A stretch of DNA of 64,000 bases from an uncultured Burkholderiaceae bacterium (GTDB lineage Bacteria > Pseudomonadota > Gammaproteobacteria > Burkholderiales > Burkholderiaceae). A model generated the notes under the pieces. That model ran no database searches, was not told the DNA's origin, and was given only the letters and a program-made list of their open reading frames with translations. The first letter of the stretch is position 1; each line of letters opens with the position of its first letter. The translations under genes were made by a program, and so were the position numbers. Below, in pieces: positions 1 through 9,303 of the stretch. The stretch lies in the NCBI GenBank assembly GCA_937871985.1, contig CALMPB010000400.1, positions 124,001 through 188,000 of the forward strand, in the 5' to 3' direction.

Positions 1-579
1 CTGGGCAGTGATTTGGTGCTGCACTCGGAAACGGGCTTCACCAAGCAAGACGTCGTGGACATGATCAACGCAATGAAGGTGGCGTTTCTCACATCGGACG
101 ACCTGGAAGATTTCACCATCCCCACGCTCAACCCGGGCGATGAGGCTGCTGTGACGATCCAGGCCCGAGCGCTTTCGTTGGGTTGGGTCGGTGAAAACAC
201 CGTTACCCTCATTTACGGCAAACCGCAACTGGCTTCGGTTGTGGGTAACCGCAACCTGTTAGAGCGTCGCCATCCGGGTGGTCGGGCAGACATGCCTAGC
301 GCTTGGGCGATGCTTTACTACATGGATTTCACGTCGTGGCGCGATGCGCTGAAAATCGATCCGGAGACTCGCACGTACACCGATGCGGCAGCGCTCCTGG
401 ATCTGACGGCGCGCCTGGGCCTGCCTGGTTGGTCGCCCTTCTCGCCCTACGACATGCCAACCAGTGGAGTGCCCGGTAGCAACACGGACTTTGACCGCGT
501 GGTGGTGCAAAACGCCATCTACTCGGCCAAGATGTTGGGACCGATCTATTTCCACTACAACACCTTCGATGAGGTCTAA
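1..579 (+). CDS. Virion structural protein, 5' end outside window
   Basis: The reading frame is open from base 1, so the start lies upstream; a TTG at 13 is an internal codon rather than a convincing start. The visible 192 residues end in a YFHYN-type strand that matches the LHY(D/N)V ends of the next paralogues, and the SLGWVGENTVTL segment matches the SLGWIGNVNL segment of the gene at 2450. I infer a member of the same virion-protein family, probably tail or baseplate decoration. It is followed 2 bases later by the next family member, so the set is co-transcribed. Specific function unknown. Confidence 0.75.
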   Translation: MGSDLVLHSETGFTKQDVVDMINAMKVAFLTSDDLEDFTIPTLNPGDEAAVTIQARALSLGWVGENTVTLIYGKPQLASVVGNRNLLERRHPGGRADMPSAWAMLYYMDFTSWRDALKIDPETRTYTDAAALLDLTARLGLPGWSPFSPYDMPTSGVPGSNTDFDRVVVQNAIYSAKMLGPIYFHYNTFDEV

Positions 580-581
580 CC

Positions 582-1490
582 ATGCCGCTTTATGCAAAGC
601 CATCGAAAGAGCTGGTGATCGACCTCATCAATCAGGCTAACCCCCAGCTGCCGTTTCCGCTGACCAAAGACACGGTCAGTATCACGGATCCGGTGAAGCT
701 TGCCAATACACCTGGCAAGATCCAAAACGCCAGCGTGGATGTCATCCCTCGGGCTCCGAGCGGCTACATCAACAAGACCACGGTGCAATACCGGCGGATC
801 GATCTGGCTGCCCTTTTCCGGGGCGTTGAGATCCGGGTTGACGTTTACACGGCTCGTGGTACGGGTGTAGTCCCGATTCGCATGTCGGATGTGCTGCCGT
901 ACATCAACCAGAAGTACGGTCTGTCGCTTGCCTACGAGGACATCCAGGACATCTGGTTCCCGGCTGCCAACTCTGGCGCAGTGCCGGGTAAGCGCAGTGC
1001 TCGTCAAGTCCTGCGTGCAGCCGCCCTTTCCCATGCGTTTGTGGGAGAGGTCACTGTCCTGTGGGTGCAAGGTCCGCAAGACATCGCCAAGATGATTACG
1101 CGCACCACGCTCGACGGTCGGGCGTATCCGGGAGGTAACGTGTTTGAAGGCGAGCACAAGTGGGTCGCAGACCTGGAGACTTACGGCTTCAGCTTTAGCG
1201 AGTACGCAACCGTTATGAATTCGCTGAGCGCAGGGACTTTCATCGGTTCTGGCGGTCAGCTCACGCAACAGCAAAACCTCATCAACATCATCAACGAGTT
1301 GACGGGGAAGACGTTCTTGCGTGATTCGAACGGCGAGTATGGACTACTCGGTTGCGCGATCGGTCGCACGACGCTGCCCTCTCCGACCTTCCCCGAAGCG
1401 AACAACCAGTTCAGCCGGTTGCTCACGCTGACTTTCCCGACCAACCATCCGTGGGGCGTGGGTAAATTCTACCTGCACTACGACGTCTGA
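582..1490 (+). CDS. Virion structural protein, LVxLIN...LHYDV family
   Basis: A 302-residue protein starting at ATG 582, two bases after the previous stop. It has the family marks: an N-terminal helix with LVIDLINQANPQLPFP (about residues 11-26), a QYRRIDLAALFRG strand (about 69-81), LPYINQKYG, an RAYPGGN turn, and the terminal FYLHYDV. The gene at 1518 is a full-length paralogue that aligns throughout. No enzyme motif is visible. Tandem, co-directional paralogues of this kind in phages are usually tail or capsid-surface proteins; that role is inferred from context. Confidence 0.8.
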   Translation: MPLYAKPSKELVIDLINQANPQLPFPLTKDTVSITDPVKLANTPGKIQNASVDVIPRAPSGYINKTTVQYRRIDLAALFRGVEIRVDVYTARGTGVVPIRMSDVLPYINQKYGLSLAYEDIQDIWFPAANSGAVPGKRSARQVLRAAALSHAFVGEVTVLWVQGPQDIAKMITRTTLDGRAYPGGNVFEGEHKWVADLETYGFSFSEYATVMNSLSAGTFIGSGGQLTQQQNLINIINELTGKTFLRDSNGEYGLLGCAIGRTTLPSPTFPEANNQFSRLLTLTFPTNHPWGVGKFYLHYDV

Positions 1491-1517
1491 ACATCAGTTT
1501 CACTTTGAGGCCTTAAC

Positions 1518-2438
1518 ATGCCAAAGTACAACAAGCCTTCGGTGGACTTGGTGGTTGATCTCATCAACGAGAGTAACCCCCAACTCCCCTTCCCGATCGA
1601 AACGGGGAAGGTGCTCTTTACCGGGCTGGCGGCGCGTACGCCTGGTTCGGGCGAGTACCAAGATACCCAGATCAAGGTCAACGCCAAAAACAACACCGAG
1701 TACGTCGGTAACAAGGTCCTGCAGTATCGCCGGATCGACATTGCCAAACTGTTCCGTGGTACGAGCATCGAGATTCATCGCTACTCGGCTGCTGCGAGCA
1801 ACGCCTCACCCTACGCGCTGCATACGCTGCTGGGCGACATTAACGCCAAGTACGGCCTGGCACTGACCACTGACGAAGTCACCAATGTGAACTTCCCGGC
1901 CGCGACTGACAACTACTACCCGACCATCCGTACGTGTAAGGTCAACATGGTCATCCAGTCGACTAGCCTCGCCTGGAAGGGCACGGTCGAAGTGCGTTGG
2001 GTGCAAGCCCCGCAGGAACTGCAAAGCCTGGTGACGCAACCCGAACTCAGTGGTCGCCTCTATCCGGGTGGCAATGACTTCTCAGGCGCTCACCAGTACG
2101 TGCTGGATCTGGAAGCTTACGCGCTCGATTTTACCGAAGCCAACATCCCTGCCCTGAACGTCGGTACGCTCGGCACCGGCACGTCCGCACAGCTCAGCGC
2201 GCAAACAGCCGTCATTGCCAAGCTCGCTCAGCTCACGGGCAAACCCTATGTGATGTCCGTACCCACCGTTCAGAACGAACCGTTCAACCTTTACGGATCG
2301 CCCTTCACGCTGAACACGATTCCCCTGGCCACGTTGCCTGAAGCCAATAGTCGGTTCTTTAACCGGGTAATGGTGATTGCGCTGCCGGCGGCAAACACGT
2401 GGGGCGTCGGGCGCCTGTTCCTGCACTACAACGTCTAA
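1518..2438 (+). CDS. Virion structural protein, paralogue of the gene at 582
   Basis: A 306-residue protein. The N-terminus LVVDLINESNPQLPFP, the YRRIDIAKLFRG strand, the GRLYPGGNDF turn and the terminal LFLHYNV all match the preceding gene, so this is a tandem duplicate that has diverged. The 27-base gap contains TTTGAGG before the ATG. The lysine- and asparagine-rich central part and lack of catalytic motifs fit a beta-rich structural protein. Particle location is unknown. Confidence 0.8.
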   Translation: MPKYNKPSVDLVVDLINESNPQLPFPIETGKVLFTGLAARTPGSGEYQDTQIKVNAKNNTEYVGNKVLQYRRIDIAKLFRGTSIEIHRYSAAASNASPYALHTLLGDINAKYGLALTTDEVTNVNFPAATDNYYPTIRTCKVNMVIQSTSLAWKGTVEVRWVQAPQELQSLVTQPELSGRLYPGGNDFSGAHQYVLDLEAYALDFTEANIPALNVGTLGTGTSAQLSAQTAVIAKLAQLTGKPYVMSVPTVQNEPFNLYGSPFTLNTIPLATLPEANSRFFNRVMVIALPAANTWGVGRLFLHYNV

Positions 2439-2449
2439 GGATTATTACC

Positions 2450-3325
2450 ATGCCTTTTCAAGTAGCGTCCAAAGACGATCTCGTCGCTCTGGTCAATGCT
2501 AAAAACAGCACGACCTTCAAGGTGACGGATTTCGACTACTCCAACCCCCGTGTGGTGGCGGGCAGCTGGCAAGAAGAACTGACTGACAAAAACACGGCAG
2601 TGCGCTTGCTGGCTTCTGAAGCCTCGATCTACCAGGGCAACGTCATCGTCCTGTACGATCGCTTGTCGCTCAATTCGCTGGCCAATATCTCGGGCTGGCG
2701 CGTCGCTGCCAACGATCCTGTCACGACTCACGACCTCATCGATGCAATCGCCATTTACACTGGCATTCGTTTCGGCGTGGACGATATCGAAGACCTGGCG
2801 ATTACGCTGGACGAAAACGGTGCTGGTACGGCTGTGATCTCGGCTAAGCCTAACTCGCTCGGCTGGATCGGTAACGTCAACCTGCCAGTCGTCAAGGGCG
2901 GCGCGATCCTGGATGAGCAGATCACGCAACCGCTCTTGCAGGGCCTGAACTACCCGAGTGCTTCGGATGCCGATACGTACGCCGAAATCTACACCTACGG
3001 CTACGACTTCACGTCCTACACCGAGCAGCTCATCGACCTGGAAGAAGGCACCGAACTCACGGGCGCTGACCTCACCATGGTACGCGATATGCTCGCGGCA
3101 GTGGACATCTCGAGCGGCAAGGCACTGTGGAACACGGACTCCGGTTCGACCGAGTGGAGCTTGGCTGGCGCGCAGATCGTCAAGAACGGCCTGAACTCGG
3201 CAGCCCTGCCCACCAACCCGAACTACAAGTACGTGTTGGGCCTGCAGCTGCGCGGTGACCTCACGATCCCCAAGGGCACGCTCTACATGCACTACAACGA
3301 CCCGTTCGACCCGAACGATTTCTAA
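2450..3325 (+). CDS. Virion structural protein, paralogue with DPFDP tail
   Basis: Start chosen at ATG 2450, after AAGGA; the open frame extends to 2399 but that part overlaps the previous gene and has no ribosome site. The 291-residue product begins with DDLVALVNAKN, carries an ILYDRLSLNSLA strand in place of YRRI, and ends with LYMHYNDPFDPNDF. The two halves of this protein match the two separate genes at 4268 and 4765. A strong terminator follows, so this gene ends the first structural operon. Confidence 0.8.
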   Translation: MPFQVASKDDLVALVNAKNSTTFKVTDFDYSNPRVVAGSWQEELTDKNTAVRLLASEASIYQGNVIVLYDRLSLNSLANISGWRVAANDPVTTHDLIDAIAIYTGIRFGVDDIEDLAITLDENGAGTAVISAKPNSLGWIGNVNLPVVKGGAILDEQITQPLLQGLNYPSASDADTYAEIYTYGYDFTSYTEQLIDLEEGTELTGADLTMVRDMLAAVDISSGKALWNTDSGSTEWSLAGAQIVKNGLNSAALPTNPNYKYVLGLQLRGDLTIPKGTLYMHYNDPFDPNDF

Positions 3326-3334
3326 TCGGCATAG

Positions 3335-3364
3335 GGGAGAGGGTTTTCGCAACCCTCTCCCTTT
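3335..3364 (+). terminator. Rho-independent terminator
   Basis: An 11-bp perfect stem, GGGAGAGGGTT (3335-3345) with AACCCTCTCCC (3351-3361), closes a 5-base loop and is followed by a short T run. GGCATA lies directly upstream at 3328-3333, one arm of the frame seen at other terminators in this window. Confidence 0.8.
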
Positions 3365-3379
3365 GAATGAGGTGGTTTT

Positions 3380-4258
3380 ATGTACCCTTATCGAAAAGCC
3401 CAGTTGGATTTGTTCTTGACGCTTGTCAACGAATCCAACCCCGGGCTCTATACCGATCTGACGTCATCGAATATCCGGGTAGGCGTGCCGGCGGTGCAAG
3501 CCGTTCCTTCGGGCGGCATCCAAAACACCAACGTGCTGATGACGGCTAAGGGCGGCGATTATCTGGGCACCAAGCGTGTGCAGTATCGTCGTATCAACCT
3601 GGCGTCGTACTTCCGTAACGTGAAGCTCTCGGTGCAAGTCTGGACCTCGGGTAGCAGCATTACGGCTGACCAGCTGGCGGAAGCGTTGAACGCGAAGTAT
3701 GGCACGGCACTGGTGGGGAGCGATTTCACAGCTACTGCGTATGGTTACGCGGCTGCACGCAACGCCACCATCGGCAGCTCGTCGATCCAGCCGCTTTGTT
3801 ACCAGCCCCAGGTAACGCTGTCGATTGAGATCATCAAAGGCAAGCGTGAAATCGGCGAGATGTTTAACGCCGATACCTTGGATGGGCGTTTGTTTCCTGG
3901 CGGCAATAGTTTCCCGGGTGATCGCAAGCCCCAAGGCGAGTATCTGACCTACGGACTGGATTGCAGTCCTATTGCGGCAACGCTGGCGTCGATCACGTCA
4001 GGTCAACCGTTTAACTTCAGTATCGCTTCGCACCAGACCGTGCTGGCCTTCTTGCAACAGAACCTGCCCGGCGTCTTTAACGACAGCGCGCATACGGTGC
4101 AAGGCGGTCTCACTGGTGCTTTGCTGTATCAGTACGCACTACCCCAGGCGTTGATTCCTGAAGCCAATACCGATAAGTACGCCAACGCGTCCTTCATCGC
4201 TGCGCAAGCAGGCAGTTGGTTCCAGGGCAACATCATTTTGCACAACGGACTGCGATAG
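3380..4258 (+). CDS. Virion structural protein, LVxLIN family
   Basis: A 292-residue protein starting at ATG 3380 with a GAGGT ribosome site. It has the family N-terminus (LFLTLVNESNPGLYTDL), QYRRINLASYFRNV, LNAKYGTALVGSDF, and GRLFPGGNSFPGD. The C-terminus is altered to GNIILHNGLR, so the LHY end is only partly kept. It restarts the paralogue series after the terminator at 3335. Structural role inferred from family and position. Confidence 0.78.
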   Translation: MYPYRKAQLDLFLTLVNESNPGLYTDLTSSNIRVGVPAVQAVPSGGIQNTNVLMTAKGGDYLGTKRVQYRRINLASYFRNVKLSVQVWTSGSSITADQLAEALNAKYGTALVGSDFTATAYGYAAARNATIGSSSIQPLCYQPQVTLSIEIIKGKREIGEMFNADTLDGRLFPGGNSFPGDRKPQGEYLTYGLDCSPIAATLASITSGQPFNFSIASHQTVLAFLQQNLPGVFNDSAHTVQGGLTGALLYQYALPQALIPEANTDKYANASFIAAQAGSWFQGNIILHNGLR

Positions 4259-4267
4259 GAGATCATA

Positions 4268-4750
4268 GTGACGGTGTATGCAACCTCGCTTGGCGACTTG
4301 ACCAGTCTGATCAACGCCAAGACGTCAGCCGCGCTGACCAACGAATTTGACGTCATCGGACTCATCGCCACGCCCAATGGCGAGAGCCCGCGCAATACCA
4401 AGGCGATGCTGCAAGCCAAAACGACTTCGGCTACCTACCAAGGTCGCAAGGTCATCTATTACGATCGTCTGAATCTGGCGGACTTGGCGAAGTTTCAATA
4501 CTTCAAAGTCCCGATGGAAGAAGGCATCAGTATCTACGCGGCGCTCAATACGCTGCGCGACTGCCTGGGCATCAAGTTCACGACCGACGATTTGGTGGAT
4601 ACCCAGACCGTGGCGACCGAGACTGGCGTTGCGGTAACGCTTACAGCCAAGCCGATGTCACTGGGTTGGACTGGTACCGTGACGCTTGAATTCAAGGGCT
4701 TGCCGCACATCAGCACGGCGTTCTACTCGGACAAGCTCAACGGCTTCTAA
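4268..4750 (+). CDS. N-terminal half of a split virion-protein paralogue
   Basis: A 160-residue protein with a GTG start at 4268 behind AGGAGA. It matches the first half of the gene at 2450: LTSLINAKTSAAL, IYYDRLNLADLA, TLRDCLGIKFTTDDL, and PMSLGWTGTV. It ends with KLNGF, where the undivided paralogue continues with QGLNYP. The second half follows as a separate gene at 4765 in another frame with its own ribosome site. TAA is followed directly by TAG, so readthrough is unlikely. Confidence 0.75.
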   Translation: MTVYATSLGDLTSLINAKTSAALTNEFDVIGLIATPNGESPRNTKAMLQAKTTSATYQGRKVIYYDRLNLADLAKFQYFKVPMEEGISIYAALNTLRDCLGIKFTTDDLVDTQTVATETGVAVTLTAKPMSLGWTGTVTLEFKGLPHISTAFYSDKLNGF

Positions 4751-4764
4751 TAGGAAACTTTTCT

Positions 4765-5145
4765 ATGCCTGACGAAAACAATCAGCTTGTTGCAGCTGCG
4801 AGCCCGGTGAACTGGGCAAGCTATCTGTACAAGTACGACTTCACCCGTTACTTCGATGAGCTCTCGGCCCTGCAGGTCGGCGATCTCTCTGAAGACGACG
4901 CGGTGCTCCTGGGCACGATCATTGCTGAATTCGATACCGGCGAAGGTCGTGAGTTCTGGAACGCCAATCCGGAATCGAACGAGTGGAGCCTGGCCCGCGC
5001 CAAGGTCATCTACAACGGTGCGAATTCGCGTGCGTTCCCCACCAAGTACAAGTTCCAACACGTACTGGTGCTGGAATTTGACGAGCTGTCGGTCAAGCCC
5101 CAGAAACGCATCTACCTGCAGTACAACGAACCCGCTGAAGCGTAG
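4765..5145 (+). CDS. C-terminal half of a split virion-protein paralogue
   Basis: A 126-residue protein starting at ATG 4765 after TAGGAAAC. It aligns with the last 125 residues of the gene at 2450: YKYDFTRYFDELSALQ matches YGYDFTSYTEQLIDLE, EFWNANPESNEWSLARAKVI matches LWNTDSGSTEWSLAGAQIV, and RIYLQYNEP matches LYMHYNDP. Together with the gene at 4268 it reconstitutes one full family member, so the two products probably assemble. Structural role inferred. Confidence 0.75.
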   Translation: MPDENNQLVAAASPVNWASYLYKYDFTRYFDELSALQVGDLSEDDAVLLGTIIAEFDTGEGREFWNANPESNEWSLARAKVIYNGANSRAFPTKYKFQHVLVLEFDELSVKPQKRIYLQYNEPAEA

Positions 5146-5163
5146 TCTGCTGAGGGTTGGTTC

Positions 5164-5207
5164 AAACCCGTTTCCACCCGAGACGGGTTTGGAAAGAACC
5201 TTTAAGC
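5164..5207 (+). terminator. Possible terminator hairpin
   Basis: AAACCCGT (5164-5171) pairs with ACGGGTTT (5183-5190) around an 11-base loop; C5163 and G5191 extend the stem. The downstream T run is interrupted (TTTAAGCTTTTT), so termination may be partial. Confidence 0.4.
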
Positions 5208-5224
5208 TTTTTCATGAGGTAGCT

Positions 5225-6292
5225 ATGTCGCTCAATTCCGCCCTCACGTTTGAACACGTGATTAAAGATACCCGCTATGGGTACGATTACAGGGGTTACG
5301 GGTTGGAAGTTTCGGAGTACGCCAGTGGCTACTCTCAAGACACAGGCTGGCGTCCCAGTACGGGCGTGTCTGCCGAGACCTTCTACTTCAAAGGTAGCAC
5401 GGGCACCGTTTCCAACTGGGAGCAGTTTCACGGCCCGAGCCTGCTAGTTAACCACAACGCTAACTGCGACAACACGCGTGCTCGCAGCTGGTTTAGCTGT
5501 AAGTATCGGCTGGGAAGCGTTCCGCCTCAAGCAGTGTTGCTTTGGTATCAGGGTATACCGATTCTCACGGCAGGCCGCTTTGTGCCTACTGCTGGCACTA
5601 TGGACTTTCGAGCCGATGTGTGCGTGGACCGAGAGCGTGATGAAATTCGAGTCTACGCGAACGACGTCTTGGTGCAAGTCACGCCTTTCTGGCGAGGGCT
5701 TTCGAGGCAACCTACGTGCATGATTCGGTTCGGTACTGACCAGAAAATCAATCTGGGCAACACGGCCTGGCGGTATTTCTCGATTTGGTTTAAAGACATC
5801 ATCTTCTACGATGACACCGAAGACGACACGCTGTGCGCTCCAGTTGGTGATTACGATATCGTGAACATCCCTGTCGTCAATGCAGTCGGTACAGGTTGGG
5901 CTGTCGTTCAAGGTAGTACCGGGACGCTGACATTGACTCAAGCGCTTAACAACCGCCCGGACTCTGCAACCACCCTCGCCGTGCCTCGGGCTGATGCGCC
6001 AGACAACGGTGCGCTTCTGACTTACGGACTCAATCCGTCAGCGCTGCGTGATAACGCTGACATTCTCGGGCTGTTCACCTTACACAACGGCTACCAGTAC
6101 GTGCTCAGCAAAACCTTGCGCCTGAAGTACCGACTGGGGGATGTAGTGACTCCTGAATATTCGATGCCTTACGTCACGCGCAACGTCATGGATTATGGGT
6201 TGAAAACACCCATGCTAAACAAAGCTCCGTCTGGCGTGCGATGGACAAAACAGCTGCTTTCCCAATTGAGCGTGGAAACCGCCATTCCTTAA
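5225..6292 (+). CDS. Virion protein, jelly-roll-like family A
   Basis: Start placed at ATG 5225 behind TGAGGTAGCT; the longer open frame back to 4856 is a shadow over the previous gene. The 355-residue product shares long blocks with the gene at 6303: SALTFEHV, TFYFKG, CVDRERDEIRVYANDVLVQ, TPFWRGLSRQ, FKDIIFYDDTEDDTLC and a VRWTKQLLSQLSVET end. The pattern of a short strand, then VY.(N/D).VLV, is typical of LamG/concanavalin-like sandwiches, so a carbohydrate- or surface-binding virion protein is plausible but unproven. Confidence 0.72.
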   Translation: MSLNSALTFEHVIKDTRYGYDYRGYGLEVSEYASGYSQDTGWRPSTGVSAETFYFKGSTGTVSNWEQFHGPSLLVNHNANCDNTRARSWFSCKYRLGSVPPQAVLLWYQGIPILTAGRFVPTAGTMDFRADVCVDRERDEIRVYANDVLVQVTPFWRGLSRQPTCMIRFGTDQKINLGNTAWRYFSIWFKDIIFYDDTEDDTLCAPVGDYDIVNIPVVNAVGTGWAVVQGSTGTLTLTQALNNRPDSATTLAVPRADAPDNGALLTYGLNPSALRDNADILGLFTLHNGYQYVLSKTLRLKYRLGDVVTPEYSMPYVTRNVMDYGLKTPMLNKAPSGVRWTKQLLSQLSVETAIP

Positions 6293-6302
6293 CGAGACGA
6301 TT

Positions 6303-7376
6303 ATGGCACTTACTTCTGCACTCACGTTTGAACACGTGATGAAGGACTCCGGCTATAGCTACGATTACGTGGGCTATGGTCTGTCTGCGTCTGAGTACGC
6401 AGCGCCCGCGTTTTCGCTGGACACTACCTTTCGCCCGGATACGGGAGTGTCGGCCAATACGTTTTACTTCAAAGGCAACACTGCGACTGTCTTGAACTGG
6501 GCGCAGTGGGTAGGGGCAAGCCTGTTGATTAACCACAGCGCCAATTCGGACTACACGAAAAAACGCAGTTGGTTTAGCGTTAAGTTCTTGCTCGGCCATC
6601 CGCCTCCTGAATGCGTGCTTCTCTGGTATCAAGACATTCCAATTCTGACGACCAAGAGCTTTATCACTGGCGTGGTTAACAACTTTGCCTGCCAGGCAGA
6701 TGTATGCGTAGATCGAGAGCGCGACGAAATCCGCGTGTACGTGGATGGCGTTCTGGTGCAGCGCACTCCCTTCTGGCGTGGGCTGTCACGGCAAGCGACG
6801 AGCATGATTCGATTCGGTACCACAGGCCGCCACTCGTTGGGTGGGGCGACGGCACCGTACCAATACTTCTCCGTACACTTCAAAGACATCATTTTCTACG
6901 ACGATACGGAAGATGATACGCTTTGCGGACCGCCTGGCGACTATCGCATCCAGCGCTTGCCGGTGGTGGGTGCTGCGGGTACTGGATGGGGCGTGGCCGG
7001 TTCGACCAATAGCATGACGGTCGTGCTGAACTTCATGCCCCAGAATTCGAATGATTCGCCGAACGCGTTTCGCGTAGCGTCGCCTAACAACGCCACACCG
7101 CTGACCTATACGCTTGATACGGCTTCCATCGGTGAGAAAGAAACTGTGGAAGGACTGTTCACGCTGCATAACGGCTATCGATCGAGTTCGAGCGCAGTGT
7201 TGCAAATGAAGTACACGCAACCGGCCGCCGCCCCGGTCACACGATCGGTGGAGTTCAAAACCACGAACGTCATGGAGTTCGGGGTGAAAGTACCCATCAT
7301 GAATAAGAGCCCAGCGGGCGCGAAGTGGACCAAACAAGCCCTCGCGCAGCTGAGCGTAGAAACGGTTATCGCTTAA
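6303..7376 (+). CDS. Virion protein, jelly-roll-like family A (paralogue)
   Basis: A 357-residue tandem paralogue of the gene at 5225 with the same blocks (SALTFEHVMKD, TFYFKGNTATVLNW, CVDRERDEIRVYVDGVLVQ, FKDIIFYDDTEDDTLC, KWTKQALAQLSVETVIA). The VYVDGVLVQ strand is the classic central strand of LamG-type folds. It lies 10 bases after the previous stop and belongs to the same operon. No catalytic residues recognised. Confidence 0.72.
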   Translation: MALTSALTFEHVMKDSGYSYDYVGYGLSASEYAAPAFSLDTTFRPDTGVSANTFYFKGNTATVLNWAQWVGASLLINHSANSDYTKKRSWFSVKFLLGHPPPECVLLWYQDIPILTTKSFITGVVNNFACQADVCVDRERDEIRVYVDGVLVQRTPFWRGLSRQATSMIRFGTTGRHSLGGATAPYQYFSVHFKDIIFYDDTEDDTLCGPPGDYRIQRLPVVGAAGTGWGVAGSTNSMTVVLNFMPQNSNDSPNAFRVASPNNATPLTYTLDTASIGEKETVEGLFTLHNGYRSSSSAVLQMKYTQPAAAPVTRSVEFKTTNVMEFGVKVPIMNKSPAGAKWTKQALAQLSVETVIA

Positions 7377-7389
7377 CAAGGAGTAAGAC

Positions 7390-9288
7390 ATGGCAACTGC
7401 TAATTTACGCTTCGCCGCGAACTACGCGGTGGTGCGTAGCGCACTGACTGCCAGCCTTGCCGCCAGGCCCAGTCGCGAGCAAGTGCTAGTGTTGGCGGGT
7501 CGCTCATCAGCCATGCCGATTAGCGACGCCACGGTTTCGATGTCAGCCCCTGGTGCTGCTACGAAATATCCGGATCGCAACACCAGCGTGACCCTGACTG
7601 CCAAATCTGGCTCGGGTTACAAAGGCTCGATCGAGCTGCACTACAACCGCATTCCGATTGCGAACTACTTCCCTAATACCGAATGGTTGCTGCCGGCAGT
7701 GGCGGCCGACACCACGGTGCATGCGCTGCTGCCTGCGATTAACGCGGCCTACAAGGTCAATATCGCAACCAGTGAAGTCGTGGATCATCCGGTGCGCGCA
7801 AACGCCACCACGGCGCTTTTGGAAGTCGTGGAAGGCAGTTACGTGTTTCAGGCTGGTAGCCGGATGATGTTCGCCACCCCGCTTAGCAAGGTAGTGGCCA
7901 CCCGCCAGACTAAGGGCTTCTATCCAAATGAACCCTACGAAGAACAAACGATCTTTGACCTGATGTTTGTCCCGGGTCAAACGAATACGACGCTCTTTGA
8001 CAGGAAGGGTAACTACATCTTCCAGCGCTACACTGGCACGGGTGTGGTGGATGTAGATCCGGCAGACGGTCTGCAAGGCCTGAACCTGAAGGGCGACGGT
8101 CCGTACCAGGCCGCGAGCGACGGAGCCACGATGAATCCGGGCACGCAAGACTTCACGTTTGAAGCCCGTATTAAGGTTCCGTCTATCACGCCGCCAGTCT
8201 TTCCGATCTTTAATCGGATTACATCCTCCACCGGTAACGGTACTTATGCGTTTAGGTTGACGCAAGGAAAGCTCGACTTTTTTTGGACGACAGGCGGTAC
8301 TAATGCTTCTTCTCGCCGCGTGACGGCAACCAATGCACTGCAGCCGAATCGCGAGTATCACGTAGCAGTATCTCGTAATGGTTCAGTCATTCGTATTTAC
8401 GTGGACGGGGAACTGGTAGGTACGGCAACTGCTGTGACAACGATTTACGCTGCCGCTGGTAGCATGTTTATCGGCGGCGACACCGGTAGCGGCGGCACGA
8501 CAACGTACGCAGGCACGGGTTGGATCAAATCCATGCGCTATACGCTGGGTGTGGGTCGTTATCCGGAAGCGTTCGCGCCTAAGAACATCCCGCTGGCTGC
8601 TCGCTTGCTGACGCGCCAGATGGTTGGCTTTACGAGCCGTGCAGTACCGCCTCCCGACATTCTGCTCCAGTTCAAGGACGGCAGCTACGCCAATAGAGGC
8701 TCGCTTCCCATGACGCCTGCGGCTTCGAGCTCGATGAGTATCGTGGCTGGTGCTGGTAGATTCGAGGGCGGTGGCTTACGTAACAACGGCACGGTGAGTC
8801 TGGGTGCACTGACGTACTCGCTTGCTTACGATCTGAACGACAGCTACACAGTCGAGTGGTTCCAGCGCAAGATCAACGCGGGCGATAACGTCGGTAACGT
8901 GAACCAGATCATCGCTGCTCTGGAAGGAACGGCTGGCGGAAACGTGGGGTTCCAGTACTACTCCAGTTCGATCTACGTCTACCATAACGACAACCAGATC
9001 GTAGCGACTATCGCCTGCCCGTGGCCGGCTGACGCTAACCACCACCACATCGCACTTTCCGTAGATAAACCAACTGGTGTGTGCAAGTTGTTCTTTGACG
9101 GGAAACTCCTGGGTCAATTCACGTCGGCCAAGATGAATCCGCTTGCTACGATGACGCGTCTGCGCCTGACTAACCTGAGTACGGTAAACGTTGCGCTCAG
9201 TTCGTTCTATCTGAGTGAGTTTGCAATCACGAAGGGCGTAGCGAAATACACCGAAGCGTTTACGCCGCCGGTAGCGCCGCTCATTTGA
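7390..9288 (+). CDS. Large virion protein: family domain plus two LamG-like modules
   Basis: A 632-residue protein. Residues 1 to about 175 form the LVxLIN-type domain (TKYPDRNTSVTLTAKSG, GYKGSIELHYNRIPIANYF, LLPAINAAYKVNI). Two concanavalin/LamG-like modules follow. The first is around residues 250-400 (DFTFEARIKV, REYHVAVSRNGSVIRIYVDG, FIGGDTGSG). The second is around 475-632 (YTVEWFQRK, HHHIALSVD, KLFFDGKLLGQF). Both end in the KY.EAFTPP or RYPEAFAP motif. LamG-like modules on virions usually bind glycans, so a receptor-contact or tail-fibre role is the best inference. Confidence 0.78.
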   Translation: MATANLRFAANYAVVRSALTASLAARPSREQVLVLAGRSSAMPISDATVSMSAPGAATKYPDRNTSVTLTAKSGSGYKGSIELHYNRIPIANYFPNTEWLLPAVAADTTVHALLPAINAAYKVNIATSEVVDHPVRANATTALLEVVEGSYVFQAGSRMMFATPLSKVVATRQTKGFYPNEPYEEQTIFDLMFVPGQTNTTLFDRKGNYIFQRYTGTGVVDVDPADGLQGLNLKGDGPYQAASDGATMNPGTQDFTFEARIKVPSITPPVFPIFNRITSSTGNGTYAFRLTQGKLDFFWTTGGTNASSRRVTATNALQPNREYHVAVSRNGSVIRIYVDGELVGTATAVTTIYAAAGSMFIGGDTGSGGTTTYAGTGWIKSMRYTLGVGRYPEAFAPKNIPLAARLLTRQMVGFTSRAVPPPDILLQFKDGSYANRGSLPMTPAASSSMSIVAGAGRFEGGGLRNNGTVSLGALTYSLAYDLNDSYTVEWFQRKINAGDNVGNVNQIIAALEGTAGGNVGFQYYSSSIYVYHNDNQIVATIACPWPADANHHHIALSVDKPTGVCKLFFDGKLLGQFTSAKMNPLATMTRLRLTNLSTVNVALSSFYLSEFAITKGVAKYTEAFTPPVAPLI

Positions 9289-9303
9289 TTTTAGGAAGAC
9301 TTC

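Noticed and set aside
2435..3352. 305-residue minus-strand frame
   Set aside because: Antisense shadow of the virion gene at 2450, which aligns to its paralogues.
4740..4770. Frameshift or sequencing error joining the genes at 4268 and 4765
   Set aside because: Two adjacent stops and a separate ribosome site make an authentic split more likely, though resequencing would settle it.
4856..5224. N-terminal extension of the gene at 5225
   Set aside because: It runs out of frame over the gene at 4765 and across a hairpin; ATG 5225 has a good ribosome site and matches the start of its paralogue.
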